A stretch of DNA of 48,449 nucleotides from Promethearchaeia archaeon (GCA_029856125.1 JAHQWJ010000030.1:1-48449); one strand, 5' to 3'. Shown: positions 23,736 through 33,541, counted from the stretch's first letter. Notes: generated from the sequence alone by a model not told the origin. Numbers and translations are program-made.

Positions 23736-25781
23736 TTAATCGAAATATTCAATCTCCTTTTGTAAATGTATATCTCGGGAAGAACTTCCAAGAAGGATGT
23801 TAAATGTTCCAGATTCAACAACCCAACTATGGGTTGAGTCATCATAGAAGGAAAAATCACCCGAGGTTAAATTGAACTCTACTGTCTTTCTTTCATTTTG
23901 TTCTAGTTTCACTTTCTCAAATTTTTTTAATTCTTTTGGAGGGCGATCAGTACTGCATTCAATATCTTGAACATAGAGTTGAATAATTTCCGCACCTGAT
24001 CGGCTACCTGTATTAACGAGATCAACAGACACAGTAACGATATCGTCTTTGGAAAATTTTTCTTTATCTAGTTTGAGATTCTCGTATTTAAAAGTTGTAT
24101 AAGATAACCCATATCCGAAAGGAAATAATGGTTCCATTTCTTCCTTATCAAAATAACGATACCCAACATAGATTCCTTCGTCGTAAAAAACATTTTCCTC
24201 GACTCCTGGAAAAGTTCGCTCAGAATTATGAGCGGGGGAGTCGGAAAGCTTTTTAGGAAATGTTAAGGGTAATTTTCCCGAAGGATTCACATCCCCAAAT
24301 AAAATATCTGCAATCGCGTTTCCTACCTCCATACCTCCATACCACGCTTCAACAACCGAAGGAACGCTATCAATCCACTCGTTCATAGGAATAGGGCTCC
24401 CATTTATGAGAACAACAATGGTTTTAGGGTTTTGTTTTACGGTTCTCTTAATTAATTCAATTTGTTCTAACGGCAAGTTAAAAGATTTCCTGTCTTCCCC
24501 TTCAGCATCCATACCATGTTCATGATTGAGTCCGGCGAATAAAATTGTTACTTCTGCCTTTGATGGAGTTTCTATTATTTCTACTCTATCCTTACATTTT
24601 TGTTTTAAACCCTCGAGAGGTGAAATCTCGTATGGAGGAAAATTAGCTGAGCTACCTCCGTCAGAGAATATACCGCCTCCTACTAATTTAAAATCTGCAT
24701 TTGGGCCAACAATAGCTAACTTTTTCAGTTTATCTATATTTAACGGCAATATAGCGTCGCTATTTTTCAATAGTACTATTCCATTTTCAGCTATCTTGCG
24801 AGCTAATGCTTGATGTTTGGGTGTGTTTCTATTTCCACTAGGGAGCGTACTTTTGTCGTCAAATTGTCCTACTAAAAACATAACTCTTAGTAATCTTGTA
24901 ATATTGTCATTAAGAGTCTCTTCTGAAAATTTACCTTCTTGAAAGGCGTTTCTCATATTTCGCTTGCTTAACTTTTTTGATGTGGGCATTTCAAGAGACA
25001 ATCCTGCATTAACACACCCTTCTGTACTTGTGTAGGCTGTGCCATTCCAATCTGAAACTGTAAATCCTCTAAAACCCCAGTTTTCCATCAATCTTTCTCT
25101 CAGTAGATTATAATTCTCTGATCCATAGATCCCATTTACTTTATTATAACACGTCATAAATGACCAGGCATCAGCTTCTTGAACGGTTGCTTTAAAGGCG
25201 GGTAAATATATCTCTTGAAGTGCTCGTTCGCTCACTTCTGAATTAACTGTAAGCCTATTTGTTTCCTGATTATTACATATATAATGTTTTACACAAGCAG
25301 CGATTTTCTGGCTTTGAATTCCTTTTACTGTAGCAACAGCAAGAATTTTATTTAAATGTGGGTCCTCTGTTTGATACTCAAAAGTCCTTCCATTCATTGG
25401 AGTTCTTTGAATATTAATTCCAGGAGCAAGTAGCATATGAGCGCCGACTTCACGAACTTCTTCGGCTATAGCCTTTCCAAACGCGTAAGATAGTTTAGGA
25501 TCCCATGTAGCGGCCCTACAAATAGTAGAAGGAAAATAAGTACTCTTTGTTTTACCCATCGAGTCAGGTCGAACCCCATGAGGCCCATCGTACATCGTAA
25601 ATGATTTTACACCCAACCTTTTAATAAATTTAGTGTTCCACATTAATCTTCCCGAACATAACTTAAATTTTTCCTCAAGAGTTAATCTGCTTAATAAATC
25701 TTTAACTCGCTCTTCTAACTCTAAACTTTCATCCCTAAACGGAAGTTGGGATAATTCTTCTTCTGAATAAGTTTTACTCAC
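23736..25781 (-). CDS. Glycoside hydrolase family 3 beta-glucosidase-like enzyme
   Basis: Retaining beta-glycosidase of family GH3. The N-terminal TIM barrel holds YDGPHGVRPD, GRTFEYQTEDP (131-141), KHYICNNQETNR (substrate-binding K-H near 166) and FTVSDWNG with the nucleophile Asp244. The alpha/beta sandwich domain follows (GIVLLKNSDAILPL, INGSPIPMNEW, WYGGMEVGNAIADILFGDVN), then a fibronectin-III-like C-terminal domain. Length 681 aa is normal. There is no signal peptide, so it acts inside the cell on imported or endogenous beta-glucosides or xylosides. No sugar transporter is adjacent. GH3 is mostly bacterial, so transfer is likely but the base composition fits the host. Confidence 0.93.
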   Translation of the reverse strand: MSKTYSEEELSQLPFRDESLELEERVKDLLSRLTLEEKFKLCSGRLMWNTKFIKRLGVKSFTMYDGPHGVRPDSMGKTKSTYFPSTICRAATWDPKLSYAFGKAIAEEVREVGAHMLLAPGINIQRTPMNGRTFEYQTEDPHLNKILAVATVKGIQSQKIAACVKHYICNNQETNRLTVNSEVSERALQEIYLPAFKATVQEADAWSFMTCYNKVNGIYGSENYNLLRERLMENWGFRGFTVSDWNGTAYTSTEGCVNAGLSLEMPTSKKLSKRNMRNAFQEGKFSEETLNDNITRLLRVMFLVGQFDDKSTLPSGNRNTPKHQALARKIAENGIVLLKNSDAILPLNIDKLKKLAIVGPNADFKLVGGGIFSDGGSSANFPPYEISPLEGLKQKCKDRVEIIETPSKAEVTILFAGLNHEHGMDAEGEDRKSFNLPLEQIELIKRTVKQNPKTIVVLINGSPIPMNEWIDSVPSVVEAWYGGMEVGNAIADILFGDVNPSGKLPLTFPKKLSDSPAHNSERTFPGVEENVFYDEGIYVGYRYFDKEEMEPLFPFGYGLSYTTFKYENLKLDKEKFSKDDIVTVSVDLVNTGSRSGAEIIQLYVQDIECSTDRPPKELKKFEKVKLEQNERKTVEFNLTSGDFSFYDDSTHSWVVESGTFNILLGSSSRDIHLQKEIEYFD

Positions 25782-25981
25782 TTTATTTGACCTTTTTCTA
25801 CTTATTATAAATTTAATTAAAATAATAGAAAAAATATTTTTTTCAATATTTTATTCTACTATTACAATCCTCTAATTGTGGTTTATTCTAATAATCATTC
25901 TACTTAATTGAAACTTATTGTTTTTTGAGGCTTAGAAAACGATAAAGGTGGATATGACAGTCTCATTGCGTCATTTCTAAT

Positions 25982-25995
25982 AAAAAAAAAAAAAA
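25982..25995 (-). terminator. T14 tract after the LRR gene
   Basis: On the minus strand a run of 14 T lies nine bases after the LRR protein's stop codon. Uninterrupted T tracts end archaeal transcription. Between here and the GH3 start, about 200 bases hold no recognisable gene. Confidence 0.5.
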
Positions 25996-26003
25996 CTCTT
26001 CTT

Positions 26004-26591
26004 TTAGTTTAAAATTCTTACATTTTTAAGATGGATGGAATCTGATAATGGATTGTTAGTAATGTTTAAGGTTTCTAAGTTGGGAAGGTTAGCTAAATTA
26101 TCTATTTTTCGGATTTGATTATTTGATAAATTTAGGTGCTTAAGGCTCTTTAATCTCTCTAAACCTTCAATATTTGTTATTTGGTTATCGCTCAAATCTA
26201 AAGTTTGCAAGTCTTCTAAATTTTCCAGATTTTCAACTTTTCGAATTTTGTTATTATTTAGTAATAGTTCCTTCAATTTTTTTTGATGATCTAGGTGTTC
26301 AATTTTAGAAATTTGATTACCACCTAATTCTAATTCTTCTAAATTAATAAGGGCATCTAATCCATTAATTTCTTGTAGCAAATTAGATTCTAAATGAAGT
26401 TTTCTTAAGTTAACAAGATGATTCAACTTTTCAATAGTAGTTATATTATTCGTCTCTAAATAGAGGCCCTGTAGATTGGAGTATTTTTGTAAGTTTTTTA
26501 TATCACTTATGCGATTAATATCCAAATGATTTAAATAAAGATCATTATTATTTAAGAAAAATTTTTTCTTATTTATCTTGACATATTCCAT
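26004..26591 (-). CDS. SDS22-type leucine-rich repeat protein, 195 aa
   Basis: Soluble protein made of 22-residue leucine-rich repeats of the SDS22 type (L-x-x-L-x-L-x-x-N-x-I-x-x-I-x-x-L). About seven repeats are visible from residue 30 to 190, for example LEELELGGNQISKIEHLDH and LQTLDLSDNQITNIEGLER. Such proteins form curved scaffolds that bind other proteins. There is no signal peptide, so it is cytoplasmic. SDS22-like proteins are frequent in Asgard archaea and eukaryotes. Partner unknown. A truncated relative lies at 40985-41191. Confidence 0.9.
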   Translation of the reverse strand: MEYVKINKKKFFLNNNDLYLNHLDINRISDIKNLQKYSNLQGLYLETNNITTIEKLNHLVNLRKLHLESNLLQEINGLDALINLEELELGGNQISKIEHLDHQKKLKELLLNNNKIRKVENLENLEDLQTLDLSDNQITNIEGLERLKSLKHLNLSNNQIRKIDNLANLPNLETLNITNNPLSDSIHLKNVRILN

Positions 26592-26718
26592 AGGAGATAG
26601 TTAGAAACTCCCCCTTTTTAGTAAATCGAATAAAAATTATAACTAAAACGATTTGTCAGTTTATAATTAAAAAGTAACATATAAAAAATTAGGTGTCTCC
26701 TTCTCTAAGATGGAGTAA

Positions 26719-27309
26719 TCAAATTTTTCTGCATAATAGTTCACCTTTTCCAATAGGAACTATTAAAGCATCGACGCGTTCATCTGATAGGGCTTTTTCA
26801 ATCATGGGTTTTAAGGTATCATAATGGTTAATTGCATTATCGGCTACTAACAAACCTCCTTTTACCATATTCGGGATGATTAGATCGTAACACTCGTCAT
26901 AAACTTCCTTTTCAGCGTCTAAAAAGCAAAAAGATATGTTTTTCTCCTCTTTTAAAAAATCTCGAGCATCTCCTTCTGTTAATTCAACATATTTCGTCAT
27001 TTTACTCTCTCGAAATGTCTCTTTTGCAAGTTTTATCTTTTCTTTTAAAATTTCAAATGTTTTGATTTTGATACCTCTTTCTATACATGCGAGCGCTATC
27101 CACATAGTAGAATAACCGCCACTAGTTCCAATTTCTATAAATTTTCCATTAGGAGCACCAGCAGCTAAAATTGAAAGAAATTTGCCCGTCTCAGGAGGGA
27201 TCTGACGAAGTCTTTCCATTCGAGGCGTCCCATCAGCTCTATCTTTAGAGTCAAGACTCTCGAGATAGTTCATTCTTCTTATTACAAGTTTTGAGATGTT
27301 ATGAAACAT
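26719..27309 (-). CDS. Class I SAM-dependent O-methyltransferase
   Basis: Member of the O-methyltransferase family related to catechol and caffeoyl-CoA O-methyltransferases. Seen: [18 protein letters not shown] (residues 29-46), the SAM-binding strand and loop [18 protein letters not shown], an acidic end of strand 2 (IKTFEI), EGDARDFL, and [16 protein letters not shown], whose Asp binds metal in this family. At 196 aa it is slightly short. It is cytoplasmic; the substrate is not known. The gene is single, with 127 bases to the LRR gene downstream. Confidence 0.88.
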   Translation of the reverse strand: MFHNISKLVIRRMNYLESLDSKDRADGTPRMERLRQIPPETGKFLSILAAGAPNGKFIEIGTSGGYSTMWIALACIERGIKIKTFEILKEKIKLAKETFRESKMTKYVELTEGDARDFLKEEKNISFCFLDAEKEVYDECYDLIIPNMVKGGLLVADNAINHYDTLKPMIEKALSDERVDALIVPIGKGELLCRKI

Positions 27310-27565
27310 AATATTTCACTTGAATTGTCTATTAACTTATAATAAATATAACAATTATATATTAATTATCAATGAAGCATGAATTACTTCGGACAAACAT
27401 TTAAAACAGCAATAAGCCATAGATAGCTCAAGTCACTCTACTGATCAGATAAGATACCAAACCAATGTATAAAATTTCGTCTCTAAATTAACCCCCTTTT
27501 ATTTTATTGAAAATTTATTTTTAAATGAAGAAACACATCCTAATTTATAAAACAAAATTTTCAAG
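27310..27565. other. Intergenic region before the flavodiiron gene
   Basis: About 256 A+T-rich bases between two divergent genes (the O-methyltransferase and the flavodiiron protein). Both promoters must be here. No open frame of note, RNA gene or repeat was seen; an ATG at about 27524 opens a short frame that stops before the TTG start of the flavodiiron gene. Confidence 0.4.
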
Positions 27566-28765
27566 TTGAATAAATTGAGCTTTAAAATAAAAAACAATGT
27601 ATATTGGGTAGGGAAAACAGATTGGGATCTCAGAAAATTCCATGGAAATGAATATTCTACTAATCGTGGTTCCACCTACAATTCTTACCTAATTAGAGAA
27701 GAGAAAAATGTCCTTATTGACACCGTATGGATGCCCTTTTCAAAAGAATTCGTTGAAAATCTCTCAAAAGAAATTGACTTAGATAAAATTGACTATGTTA
27801 TAGCTAATCACGCAGAAATAGATCATAGCGGTGCACTTCCTGAGCTTATGGAACGCATACCAAACACTCCAATTTACTGTACAGCTAATGGCGTTAAGTC
27901 GTTAAAAGGCCACTATCATAAAGATTGGAACTTTAAAGTGGTAAAAACGGGGGATACGTTAGATTTAGGAAACGGTAAGCAGTTAATCTTTGTAGAAATG
28001 AGAATGCTTCATTGGCCTGATAGTATGGCATGCTATCTAACGGGAGACAATATCCTGTTCAGTAACGATGCTTTTGGTCAACATTACGCCACGGAATATA
28101 TGTATAACGATCTTGTTGATCAAGATGAGCTATTTACGGAATGTATCAAATATTACGCTAACATTTTAACCCCATTTAGTGCTTTTGTCGATAAGAAAAT
28201 CAAGGAAGTTTTAGCTCTAAACATTCCAATAGATATTATTGCAACAAGTCATGGAGTTATTTGGAGAGATAATCCAACTCAAATTGTAGAAAAATATTTA
28301 ACCTGGGCTAACGATTACCAAGAAAACCAAATTACAATATTATACGATACAATGTGGGATGGAACAAAAAGAATGGCCGAAGCTATTGTAAAAGGAATTC
28401 TGGAGATCGATAAGAAAGTTAATGTTAAATTGTATAATATAGCAAAAAGCGATAAAAACGACCTAATTACAGAAATCTTTAAATCTAGGATTATACTAGT
28501 AGGATCACCTACTATAGGTGGAGGAATTCTATCTGGTGTTGCCGAAATTTTGGAGATGATTAAAGGAATGCGTTTTAAAAACAAGAAAGCTGCGTCATTT
28601 GGTTGTTATGGGTGGAGTGGAGAATCAATAAAGGTTATAAAGGAACATTTAGAAAAGAGCGGTTTTTCTATAATTAATGACGGTATTCGCGCTTTATGGA
28701 ACCCCGATGATGTAAGTTTGGAAAAATGCGTAGAATTCGGTAGAGAAATAGCTAAAGCAAACTAA
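27566..28765 (+). CDS. Flavodiiron protein (FprA-type A flavoprotein)
   Basis: Reduces O2 to water or NO to N2O and so protects anaerobes. Residues 1-250 are a metallo-beta-lactamase-like domain with the diiron motif His82-x-Glu84-x-Asp86-His87 (NHAEIDHSG), with later His and Asp ligands ([25 protein letters not shown]). Residues 255-399 are a flavodoxin domain binding FMN ([18 protein letters not shown]). Length 399 aa is the classical two-domain size. The start is TTG at 27566; no ATG or GTG fits, and the N-terminus aligns with FprA. An electron donor (rubredoxin or F420H2) is not encoded nearby. Confidence 0.94.
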   Translation: MNKLSFKIKNNVYWVGKTDWDLRKFHGNEYSTNRGSTYNSYLIREEKNVLIDTVWMPFSKEFVENLSKEIDLDKIDYVIANHAEIDHSGALPELMERIPNTPIYCTANGVKSLKGHYHKDWNFKVVKTGDTLDLGNGKQLIFVEMRMLHWPDSMACYLTGDNILFSNDAFGQHYATEYMYNDLVDQDELFTECIKYYANILTPFSAFVDKKIKEVLALNIPIDIIATSHGVIWRDNPTQIVEKYLTWANDYQENQITILYDTMWDGTKRMAEAIVKGILEIDKKVNVKLYNIAKSDKNDLITEIFKSRIILVGSPTIGGGILSGVAEILEMIKGMRFKNKKAASFGCYGWSGESIKVIKEHLEKSGFSIINDGIRALWNPDDVSLEKCVEFGREIAKAN

Positions 28766-28791
28766 ATTTTTTTTTACATTTTTTTAATTTT
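28766..28791 (+). terminator. T-tract terminator after the flavodiiron gene
   Basis: T9, T7 and T4 runs follow the stop codon within 26 bases, as expected for an archaeal intrinsic terminator. Confidence 0.5.
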
Positions 28792-28902
28792 AGATAGTAA
28801 TGTGTTGAACTCTGTATAGAACGGTTTAATTGGAATAATAAAATTGAGAAATGATTTCCCTTTACTGGTAAAGTTTTTTTGATTTGTATTATTTTTTCTA
28901 TC

Positions 28903-29544
28903 ATGTCTCAAGATATCGTACAAATTAAGCTTAGCATAGAAATCCCGCAAGATAAATGGCTAGCAACTTTCAATAAAAAATATCCCGAATTGAATTTTCA
29001 TATTCTATCTATCTTTCCTATTGGAGAGAGTTCAGGGATTACATCGTTTCAAATAAGGGGTTCCTCTGTAAAACGTTTTATTTCCGATTTTAAAAAAAAA
29101 TCAACTGAGGGAACTGCCCAAATCTTGTACGAAGGTGAAGACCTTGTAATATTGAACGTAAAGGAAGGTGATCCATGGATATTAAATACCTTAGTTAAAA
29201 CTGAGCTTTTGATATCTTATCCTGTGCTTGTAAAAGGTGGTAAAATCAGAATAGAAGCTATAACAAATCGTTCAAAAGTAGATAGATTTTTAACACAGCT
29301 GAAAAAGAAAGACATAAAAGCGAAAATCGAGCGCATAGGGTATTATTATAAATCGACTCTCCTCACTCAAAGACAAGATGAAATTTTAAATCATGCATAT
29401 CAAAAAGGATACTTTGACATTCCAAGAAGTGTTTCATTAACCGAATTCGCTAATGATTTAAACATTTCAAAATCTGCTCTTTCTGAAACATTGAGGAGGA
29501 TTTTTAAGAAATTAGCTAATAATCACATTAATTCTAGCAATTAA
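28903..29544 (+). CDS. Bat-type helix-turn-helix transcription regulator
   Basis: Archaeal regulator with a C-terminal HTH_10 domain as in the bacterio-opsin activator Bat: LLTQRQDEILNHAYQKGYF, then FANDLNISKSALSETLRRIF. The N-terminal 150 residues form an alpha/beta sensory domain of unknown ligand. The start is set at ATG 28903 (MSQDIVQIKL); a TTG at 28879 would add eight hydrophobic residues with no ribosome binding site. It lies downstream of the flavodiiron gene on the same strand, so it may regulate that gene, but a T-tract separates them. Convergent with the VWA gene, overlapping it by four bases. Confidence 0.85.
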   Translation: MSQDIVQIKLSIEIPQDKWLATFNKKYPELNFHILSIFPIGESSGITSFQIRGSSVKRFISDFKKKSTEGTAQILYEGEDLVILNVKEGDPWILNTLVKTELLISYPVLVKGGKIRIEAITNRSKVDRFLTQLKKKDIKAKIERIGYYYKSTLLTQRQDEILNHAYQKGYFDIPRSVSLTEFANDLNISKSALSETLRRIFKKLANNHINSSN

Positions 29545-30329
29545 ATCTGCGATAGCAGTTCCATTAAAGCCCGAGGAATCTCTTTAAAATTGTTTACAGC
29601 AAAAAATTTACCTTTTCCAACTCGAGCTATTTCTCGACAGGTATCGATACCTCTTTCAGCATCGTTCTCAGCGGGTATCCCGATTACATGTAATTTTGGG
29701 TATTTTTTCGCTAATTCAAGAGGGTTTTTCCCTCTATTAAAGTTTCCATCGGTGATTAAAATCCCCGATTTATGTCTTGTTTTTTCCTTAATCTTATTTA
29801 ATTCTTTTAATCCTTTTTCTAAACCAATATTAATATTGGTAAAACCAACTGCCTCCGAATCAAGAATTTCATCTATGATTTTTATGACCGGCTTCTTCTT
29901 ATCTATTTTTTTCAGAACCATAGCTGTGGAATTAAAAAGAACTATTCCATAACTTTCTTTTTCCATATTATAGGCCATCACAGATGTAGTAAGAGCTGCA
30001 TTAAGTAGAAGCTTCCCATACATACTTCCACTTGTGTCTAAGATCATTACAATTTTTCTCTTTTTCTTTTTTCTTTGTATTCCAAAGATATCTTTGTAAG
30101 TAAGACTATTTTTATATATATTTAATGGATTATGTTGAATAGTTTCGTCTAAGTCAAATTCTGGAGACCCAATCTGATAAGAAGGAGCAACTTTTTTAAA
30201 GTTTCCTCTTATTCCTTTACTCGTTATTTTTAACGAAGTTTTTATAATACTTTGTCTTGCAAGTCGTCTAAAAACCTGTTTGTATTGTTTTGAAATTGGT
30301 CGTCTTATAAAAAAGTAAACTTCCGCCAT
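29541..30329 (-). CDS. VWA-domain protein, MoxR partner (first-ATG form)
   Basis: Von Willebrand factor A domain protein of the kind that works with MoxR ATPases, often in metal-cofactor insertion or complex assembly. The MIDAS metal site is clear: MILDTSGSM, then a Thr in GFTNINIGL and ITDGNFNRG. It is encoded just after the MoxR ATPase gene on the same strand. The coordinates start from the first ATG, but the frame is open and coding-like for about 109 codons more (see the 30330-30656 entry), and MoxR-linked VWA proteins normally have such an N-terminal region. So this ATG is probably internal. Confidence 0.8.
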   Translation of the reverse strand: MAEVYFFIRRPISKQYKQVFRRLARQSIIKTSLKITSKGIRGNFKKVAPSYQIGSPEFDLDETIQHNPLNIYKNSLTYKDIFGIQRKKKKRKIVMILDTSGSMYGKLLLNAALTTSVMAYNMEKESYGIVLFNSTAMVLKKIDKKKPVIKIIDEILDSEAVGFTNINIGLEKGLKELNKIKEKTRHKSGILITDGNFNRGKNPLELAKKYPKLHVIGIPAENDAERGIDTCREIARVGKGKFFAVNNFKEIPRALMELLSQI

Positions 30330-30656
30330 CGAAATTTCAGAATTTTTTGCTTTTTCTGCAAAGAATTGTACACCCTCATCACAATCTAAAGCGTCAGTTG
30401 CAGCATAAACATTCGATTTGAGTAGCCCTAATATTGCTTCGAGGTTTTTATGTTCTATAGATAGGTAAGTTAATTCCTTAATTTGCTTGTAGTCTAGCGT
30501 GTTTGCTAAATGTTGATAATAATCTGGTTTTTTCTTTTGTTTTCTGATTATTTCATACCTAAGAATTTTTTCATCTGGGATTCTTTCTGTATATCTTATG
30601 TGCAGCCTCTTATTCTCAATCTCCTCGGAATTCTCCGCAGAGAAATCATCGATTAT
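30330..30656 (-). other. Coding-like N-terminal extension of the VWA gene, candidate ATA start
   Basis: The VWA frame stays open upstream to 30692. Its translation is plainly protein-like (DDFSAENSEEIENKRLHIR, then YTERIPDEKILRYEIIR and LKSNVYAATDALDCDEG). There is no ATG, GTG or TTG in frame; one CTG (30605-30603) exists. An ATA at 30656-30654 overlaps the MoxR stop codon as ATAA, exactly where the usual ATGA overlap would be. The ATG at 30649 is in another frame and stops after 17 codons. The protein would be 371 aa from this ATA. Confidence 0.55.
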
Positions 30657-31525
30657 TGAAAATCCGACGAATTTAGAACCGATAATACAATGTCAGCGAT
30701 TATCTCCTCTTTTGAGCTAGTAACGCCATCTTCGAGCTCAATTTTATTATATAAAGCCATTATTGAGGTATTAACCCAATTTGCTGAGCTATTGATTTCT
30801 TCAGTTTTAGAAATTAATTGTGCTAGATCAATTGCTCCTCTTATTGAACTTCCTCTTTGTATTGATCTGCTATTTCTTGAATGATGTATTATTTGTTGAG
30901 AGAGTTGTGCGATTTTTTCTCCATCTGAGTTATCTAAATTAGCCTCTTGTTTGATTATAAGAACTTCTTCATCAGAGGGTTGAAAATCCAACTTTATCCA
31001 GATAAACCTATCTTTTAAAGCTTCTCCAATGACAGTCACGCCCACATGGGCTGCAGGGTTTTGAGTAGCGATCGTAAAGAATTTGTCATGAGCCTTAATT
31101 GTTTTTAATTTAGGAATTTCTAAAATACCCTCGTCTAACGCCGTTAAAAGTGAATTTTGTGTGCTTTCAGGCATCCTATTAATTTCGTTTATAAAAAGAC
31201 AACCTCCTTTTAACATAGATGAGGCCAGCGGACCGTAGATATATGAATCTTCTTGATAGCCTTTTGATATCACTAATGGGGGGTCAAAATAACCAACTAA
31301 ATTATGAGGTAGAGTCTCTTCAGAACAATCTATTCGAGCAAAATCAGTATCATAAAATGAAGCAATTGCTTTCGCTATCCTCGTTTTACCTGTTCCTACT
31401 TGGCCTTCAATGATTAAATTTTTATCTACTGACCTTGCCAGAATAATTTTTTTTAATTCTTCAGTTCTTCCAATGATTTTGTATTTACTTTGTATTTCTT
31501 TCACAATCTGAGATGCATTTAGCAT
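30653..31525 (-). CDS. MoxR-family AAA+ ATPase
   Basis: AAA+ ATPase of the MoxR branch, which acts as a chaperone with VWA-domain partners. Walker A GQVGTGKT at residues 41-48; Walker B CLFINE at 109-114 (Asn in the place of the usual Asp, as in many MoxR proteins); sensor 1 FFTIATQNPA; and EALKDRFIW with the arginine finger. A helical lid with SIRGAIDLAQL closes the protein. Length 290 aa is typical. It is the first gene of a pair with the VWA gene. The client complex is not encoded here. Confidence 0.92.
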   Translation of the reverse strand: MLNASQIVKEIQSKYKIIGRTEELKKIILARSVDKNLIIEGQVGTGKTRIAKAIASFYDTDFARIDCSEETLPHNLVGYFDPPLVISKGYQEDSYIYGPLASSMLKGGCLFINEINRMPESTQNSLLTALDEGILEIPKLKTIKAHDKFFTIATQNPAAHVGVTVIGEALKDRFIWIKLDFQPSDEEVLIIKQEANLDNSDGEKIAQLSQQIIHHSRNSRSIQRGSSIRGAIDLAQLISKTEEINSSANWVNTSIMALYNKIELEDGVTSSKEEIIADIVLSVLNSSDFQ

Positions 31526-31745
31526 GTTTTCAATAATTAAGCATTTCTAAAATAATTTTATTTTAAAATGTGAATTTATTTTTTCGATTCCATTTTTTGA
31601 TTTAAAAACTTCTTTTCGATTGTTAAAGCCTCCTTAAATAGGTTTTAATTGTTCAAATAAGGTGAATTTTAAATAGAAGTTTAACGAAAAGATTAATTAT
31701 ACGATTTCTTTATGAAAACGAAATTCAAGTAATTTGTGTGTCCTC

Positions 31746-33152
31746 ATGAACAAATATGATATAATAATTGTTGGTGCTGGTCCTGGAGGTTCAATGGCAG
31801 CAAAAATCGCAGCCGATTTGGGATTAAAAACAATTTTCTTTGAGCGCGGGAGAAAACCAGGTGAAAAAAATTCATCAGGATGTGGTTTGGGTCCTCGACT
31901 GTGGCAGGATTTTCCAAGTATGATGAAGGAACTAACACCGGAAAAATGTCCTTCTATGAGAGCAGGTTCTGCTGCTCGAAATTATTTCATCAATCAGGAG
32001 GGTATTGTTGCTGGTTATGTAATGGCTCGTCCCACCGAGTCAGTATCATATGAACCAGCAAAATCTTGGATTACGATGAATTGTTACCGAAGTGAGTTTG
32101 ATCCTTGGCTTGCAGAGTTTGCTATAGATGCCGGTGCTGAATTAAAAACATCAACTTTAATTATTGATCTCTTGAAAAAGGATGGCAAAGTTTGTGGTGT
32201 GATTGATGAGCATAATAATAAATATGAAGCACCTATTGTTATTGGAGCTGATGGAGCAGTTTCGATGGTTGCAAAACAAAGTGGACTAAGGACTAAATGG
32301 GCACAAGATCAAATTACAGTAGTACCTCAATATGATTTTCAGGCAAGTCCTGAAAAAATTGATGATATCATGGGAGATGAAACTCTGGCAGTATGGTGGT
32401 CTGCTATTTTTCCAGCTTCTTATCAAGTGTTCTTTCATGATGGTTTTCATCAAGGTCTTGGCAATTGGTTAAATAAATGGGATAAGAATCCATTATATTA
32501 TCTAAATCGCGTAATAAACCTCAAATATTATCAAAGATTATTGAGAATACTGAATGCCAAACCAAGAGAACTTCAATCTCACCTCCTTCCGTGGTTAAAA
32601 TACCCTTATAACACGCACACTGATGGGGTTATTTTGATAGGTGATGCAGGAGGATTTCCTTGTCCACTTGAAGCTGAAGGAATATATCCTGCTATGGTAA
32701 CAGGGAAAGCTGCTGCAGAAGTAGCAGCGGAAGCAATCGCCTCTGAAGATTTTTCAAAAAACTTTCTCTCAAAATATGATAAAGTATGGAAAAATACAAC
32801 TGTTGGTGAAGATTTCGAAACTGGAGAAGAATTATATAATCTATGGAAAGCACTCCCTTTCAGTCCACAAGAGACGATGTCTTGGTTTGTTCCTATGTTT
32901 ATGGAGGCAATGGGTGGAATTTATGATTGGTCCCAGCCACACACAAAGCGAGTTCGACAGATAGCATCCCAAATTAAATCATACATGCCTAAAGCCCTTC
33001 CCTTCATAATGAAATACGTCTTTCCGCTTGTAGCTAAAATTTTTGAGGAAGATCTTGATAAAATGATGGACCCTCAGAAATTAATGACTGTAATTCCTAA
33101 GGTAATGGATTTAATTCCCAAGAAAAAAAAACCACGGAGGGATGATACATGA
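31746..33152 (+). CDS. FixC/geranylgeranyl reductase-like FAD flavoprotein
   Basis: FAD-dependent oxidoreductase of the geranylgeranyl reductase/FixC superfamily. GAGPGG at residues 10-15 binds FAD; ERGRKPGEKNSSGCGLGP resembles the FixC and ETF:quinone oxidoreductase pattern; GDAGGFPCPLEAEGIYPAMV is the second FAD motif. It overlaps a FixX-like ferredoxin gene by four bases (ATGA), as fixC and fixX are linked. It may move electrons between a flavoprotein and a quinone-like carrier, or reduce isoprenoid double bonds of membrane lipids. fixA and fixB are not in the window. Start set at ATG 31746; an upstream GTG (31734) is less likely. Confidence 0.88.
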   Translation: MNKYDIIIVGAGPGGSMAAKIAADLGLKTIFFERGRKPGEKNSSGCGLGPRLWQDFPSMMKELTPEKCPSMRAGSAARNYFINQEGIVAGYVMARPTESVSYEPAKSWITMNCYRSEFDPWLAEFAIDAGAELKTSTLIIDLLKKDGKVCGVIDEHNNKYEAPIVIGADGAVSMVAKQSGLRTKWAQDQITVVPQYDFQASPEKIDDIMGDETLAVWWSAIFPASYQVFFHDGFHQGLGNWLNKWDKNPLYYLNRVINLKYYQRLLRILNAKPRELQSHLLPWLKYPYNTHTDGVILIGDAGGFPCPLEAEGIYPAMVTGKAAAEVAAEAIASEDFSKNFLSKYDKVWKNTTVGEDFETGEELYNLWKALPFSPQETMSWFVPMFMEAMGGIYDWSQPHTKRVRQIASQIKSYMPKALPFIMKYVFPLVAKIFEEDLDKMMDPQKLMTVIPKVMDLIPKKKKPRRDDT

Positions 33153-33412
33153 AATCCAATGGTTTAACAAAACACATTCCTGGCACATTAGATTTTATTT
33201 TTATTGATCAAAATAAATGTAATAGATGTGGGCAATGCATTCTGGTTTGTGTAGCTAACTTATGGCGTAAGATCGACACTGTTATTTCTATTTCAGAAGA
33301 TTATAAAGAGAGATGTTTAGAATGTGCTGCGTGTTATCAAGTTTGTGAAGCTGATGCCATTGATTTTCGTTATCCATCAGGCGGTACAGGAATAGTATAT
33401 GAAAAAGGGTAA
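33149..33412 (+). CDS. FixX-like ferredoxin, two 4Fe-4S clusters
   Basis: Small ferredoxin of 87 aa. Cys24, 27, 30, 34 and Cys56, 59, 62, 66 make two complete 4Fe-4S sites. The ending YPSGGTGIVYEKG matches the FixX signature. Classical FixX keeps only one cluster, so this is the two-cluster form. It starts within the last codons of the flavoprotein gene, so the two are translated together and the ferredoxin very likely passes electrons to that enzyme's FAD. Confidence 0.9.
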   Translation: MKSNGLTKHIPGTLDFIFIDQNKCNRCGQCILVCVANLWRKIDTVISISEDYKERCLECAACYQVCEADAIDFRYPSGGTGIVYEKG

Positions 33413-33541
33413 GATCCTATTTTTATCAAAATTTTCTGATGAGAATTTTTGTAGTGTGGTTGTAATTAAAATCAGTAATACGATTCATTTAGATCACTTA
33501 AGGAATTTTTTAATAAGTAAGGATTTCATTTTAACTTAATA

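Noticed and set aside
25982..25995. Long A run as a coding frameshift site
   Set aside because: It lies outside any coding frame, directly after the LRR stop, and is better read as a T-tract terminator on the minus strand.
30599..30649. ATG at 30649 as the VWA gene start
   Set aside because: It is in a different frame from the VWA domain and stops after 17 codons of Arg-rich sequence.
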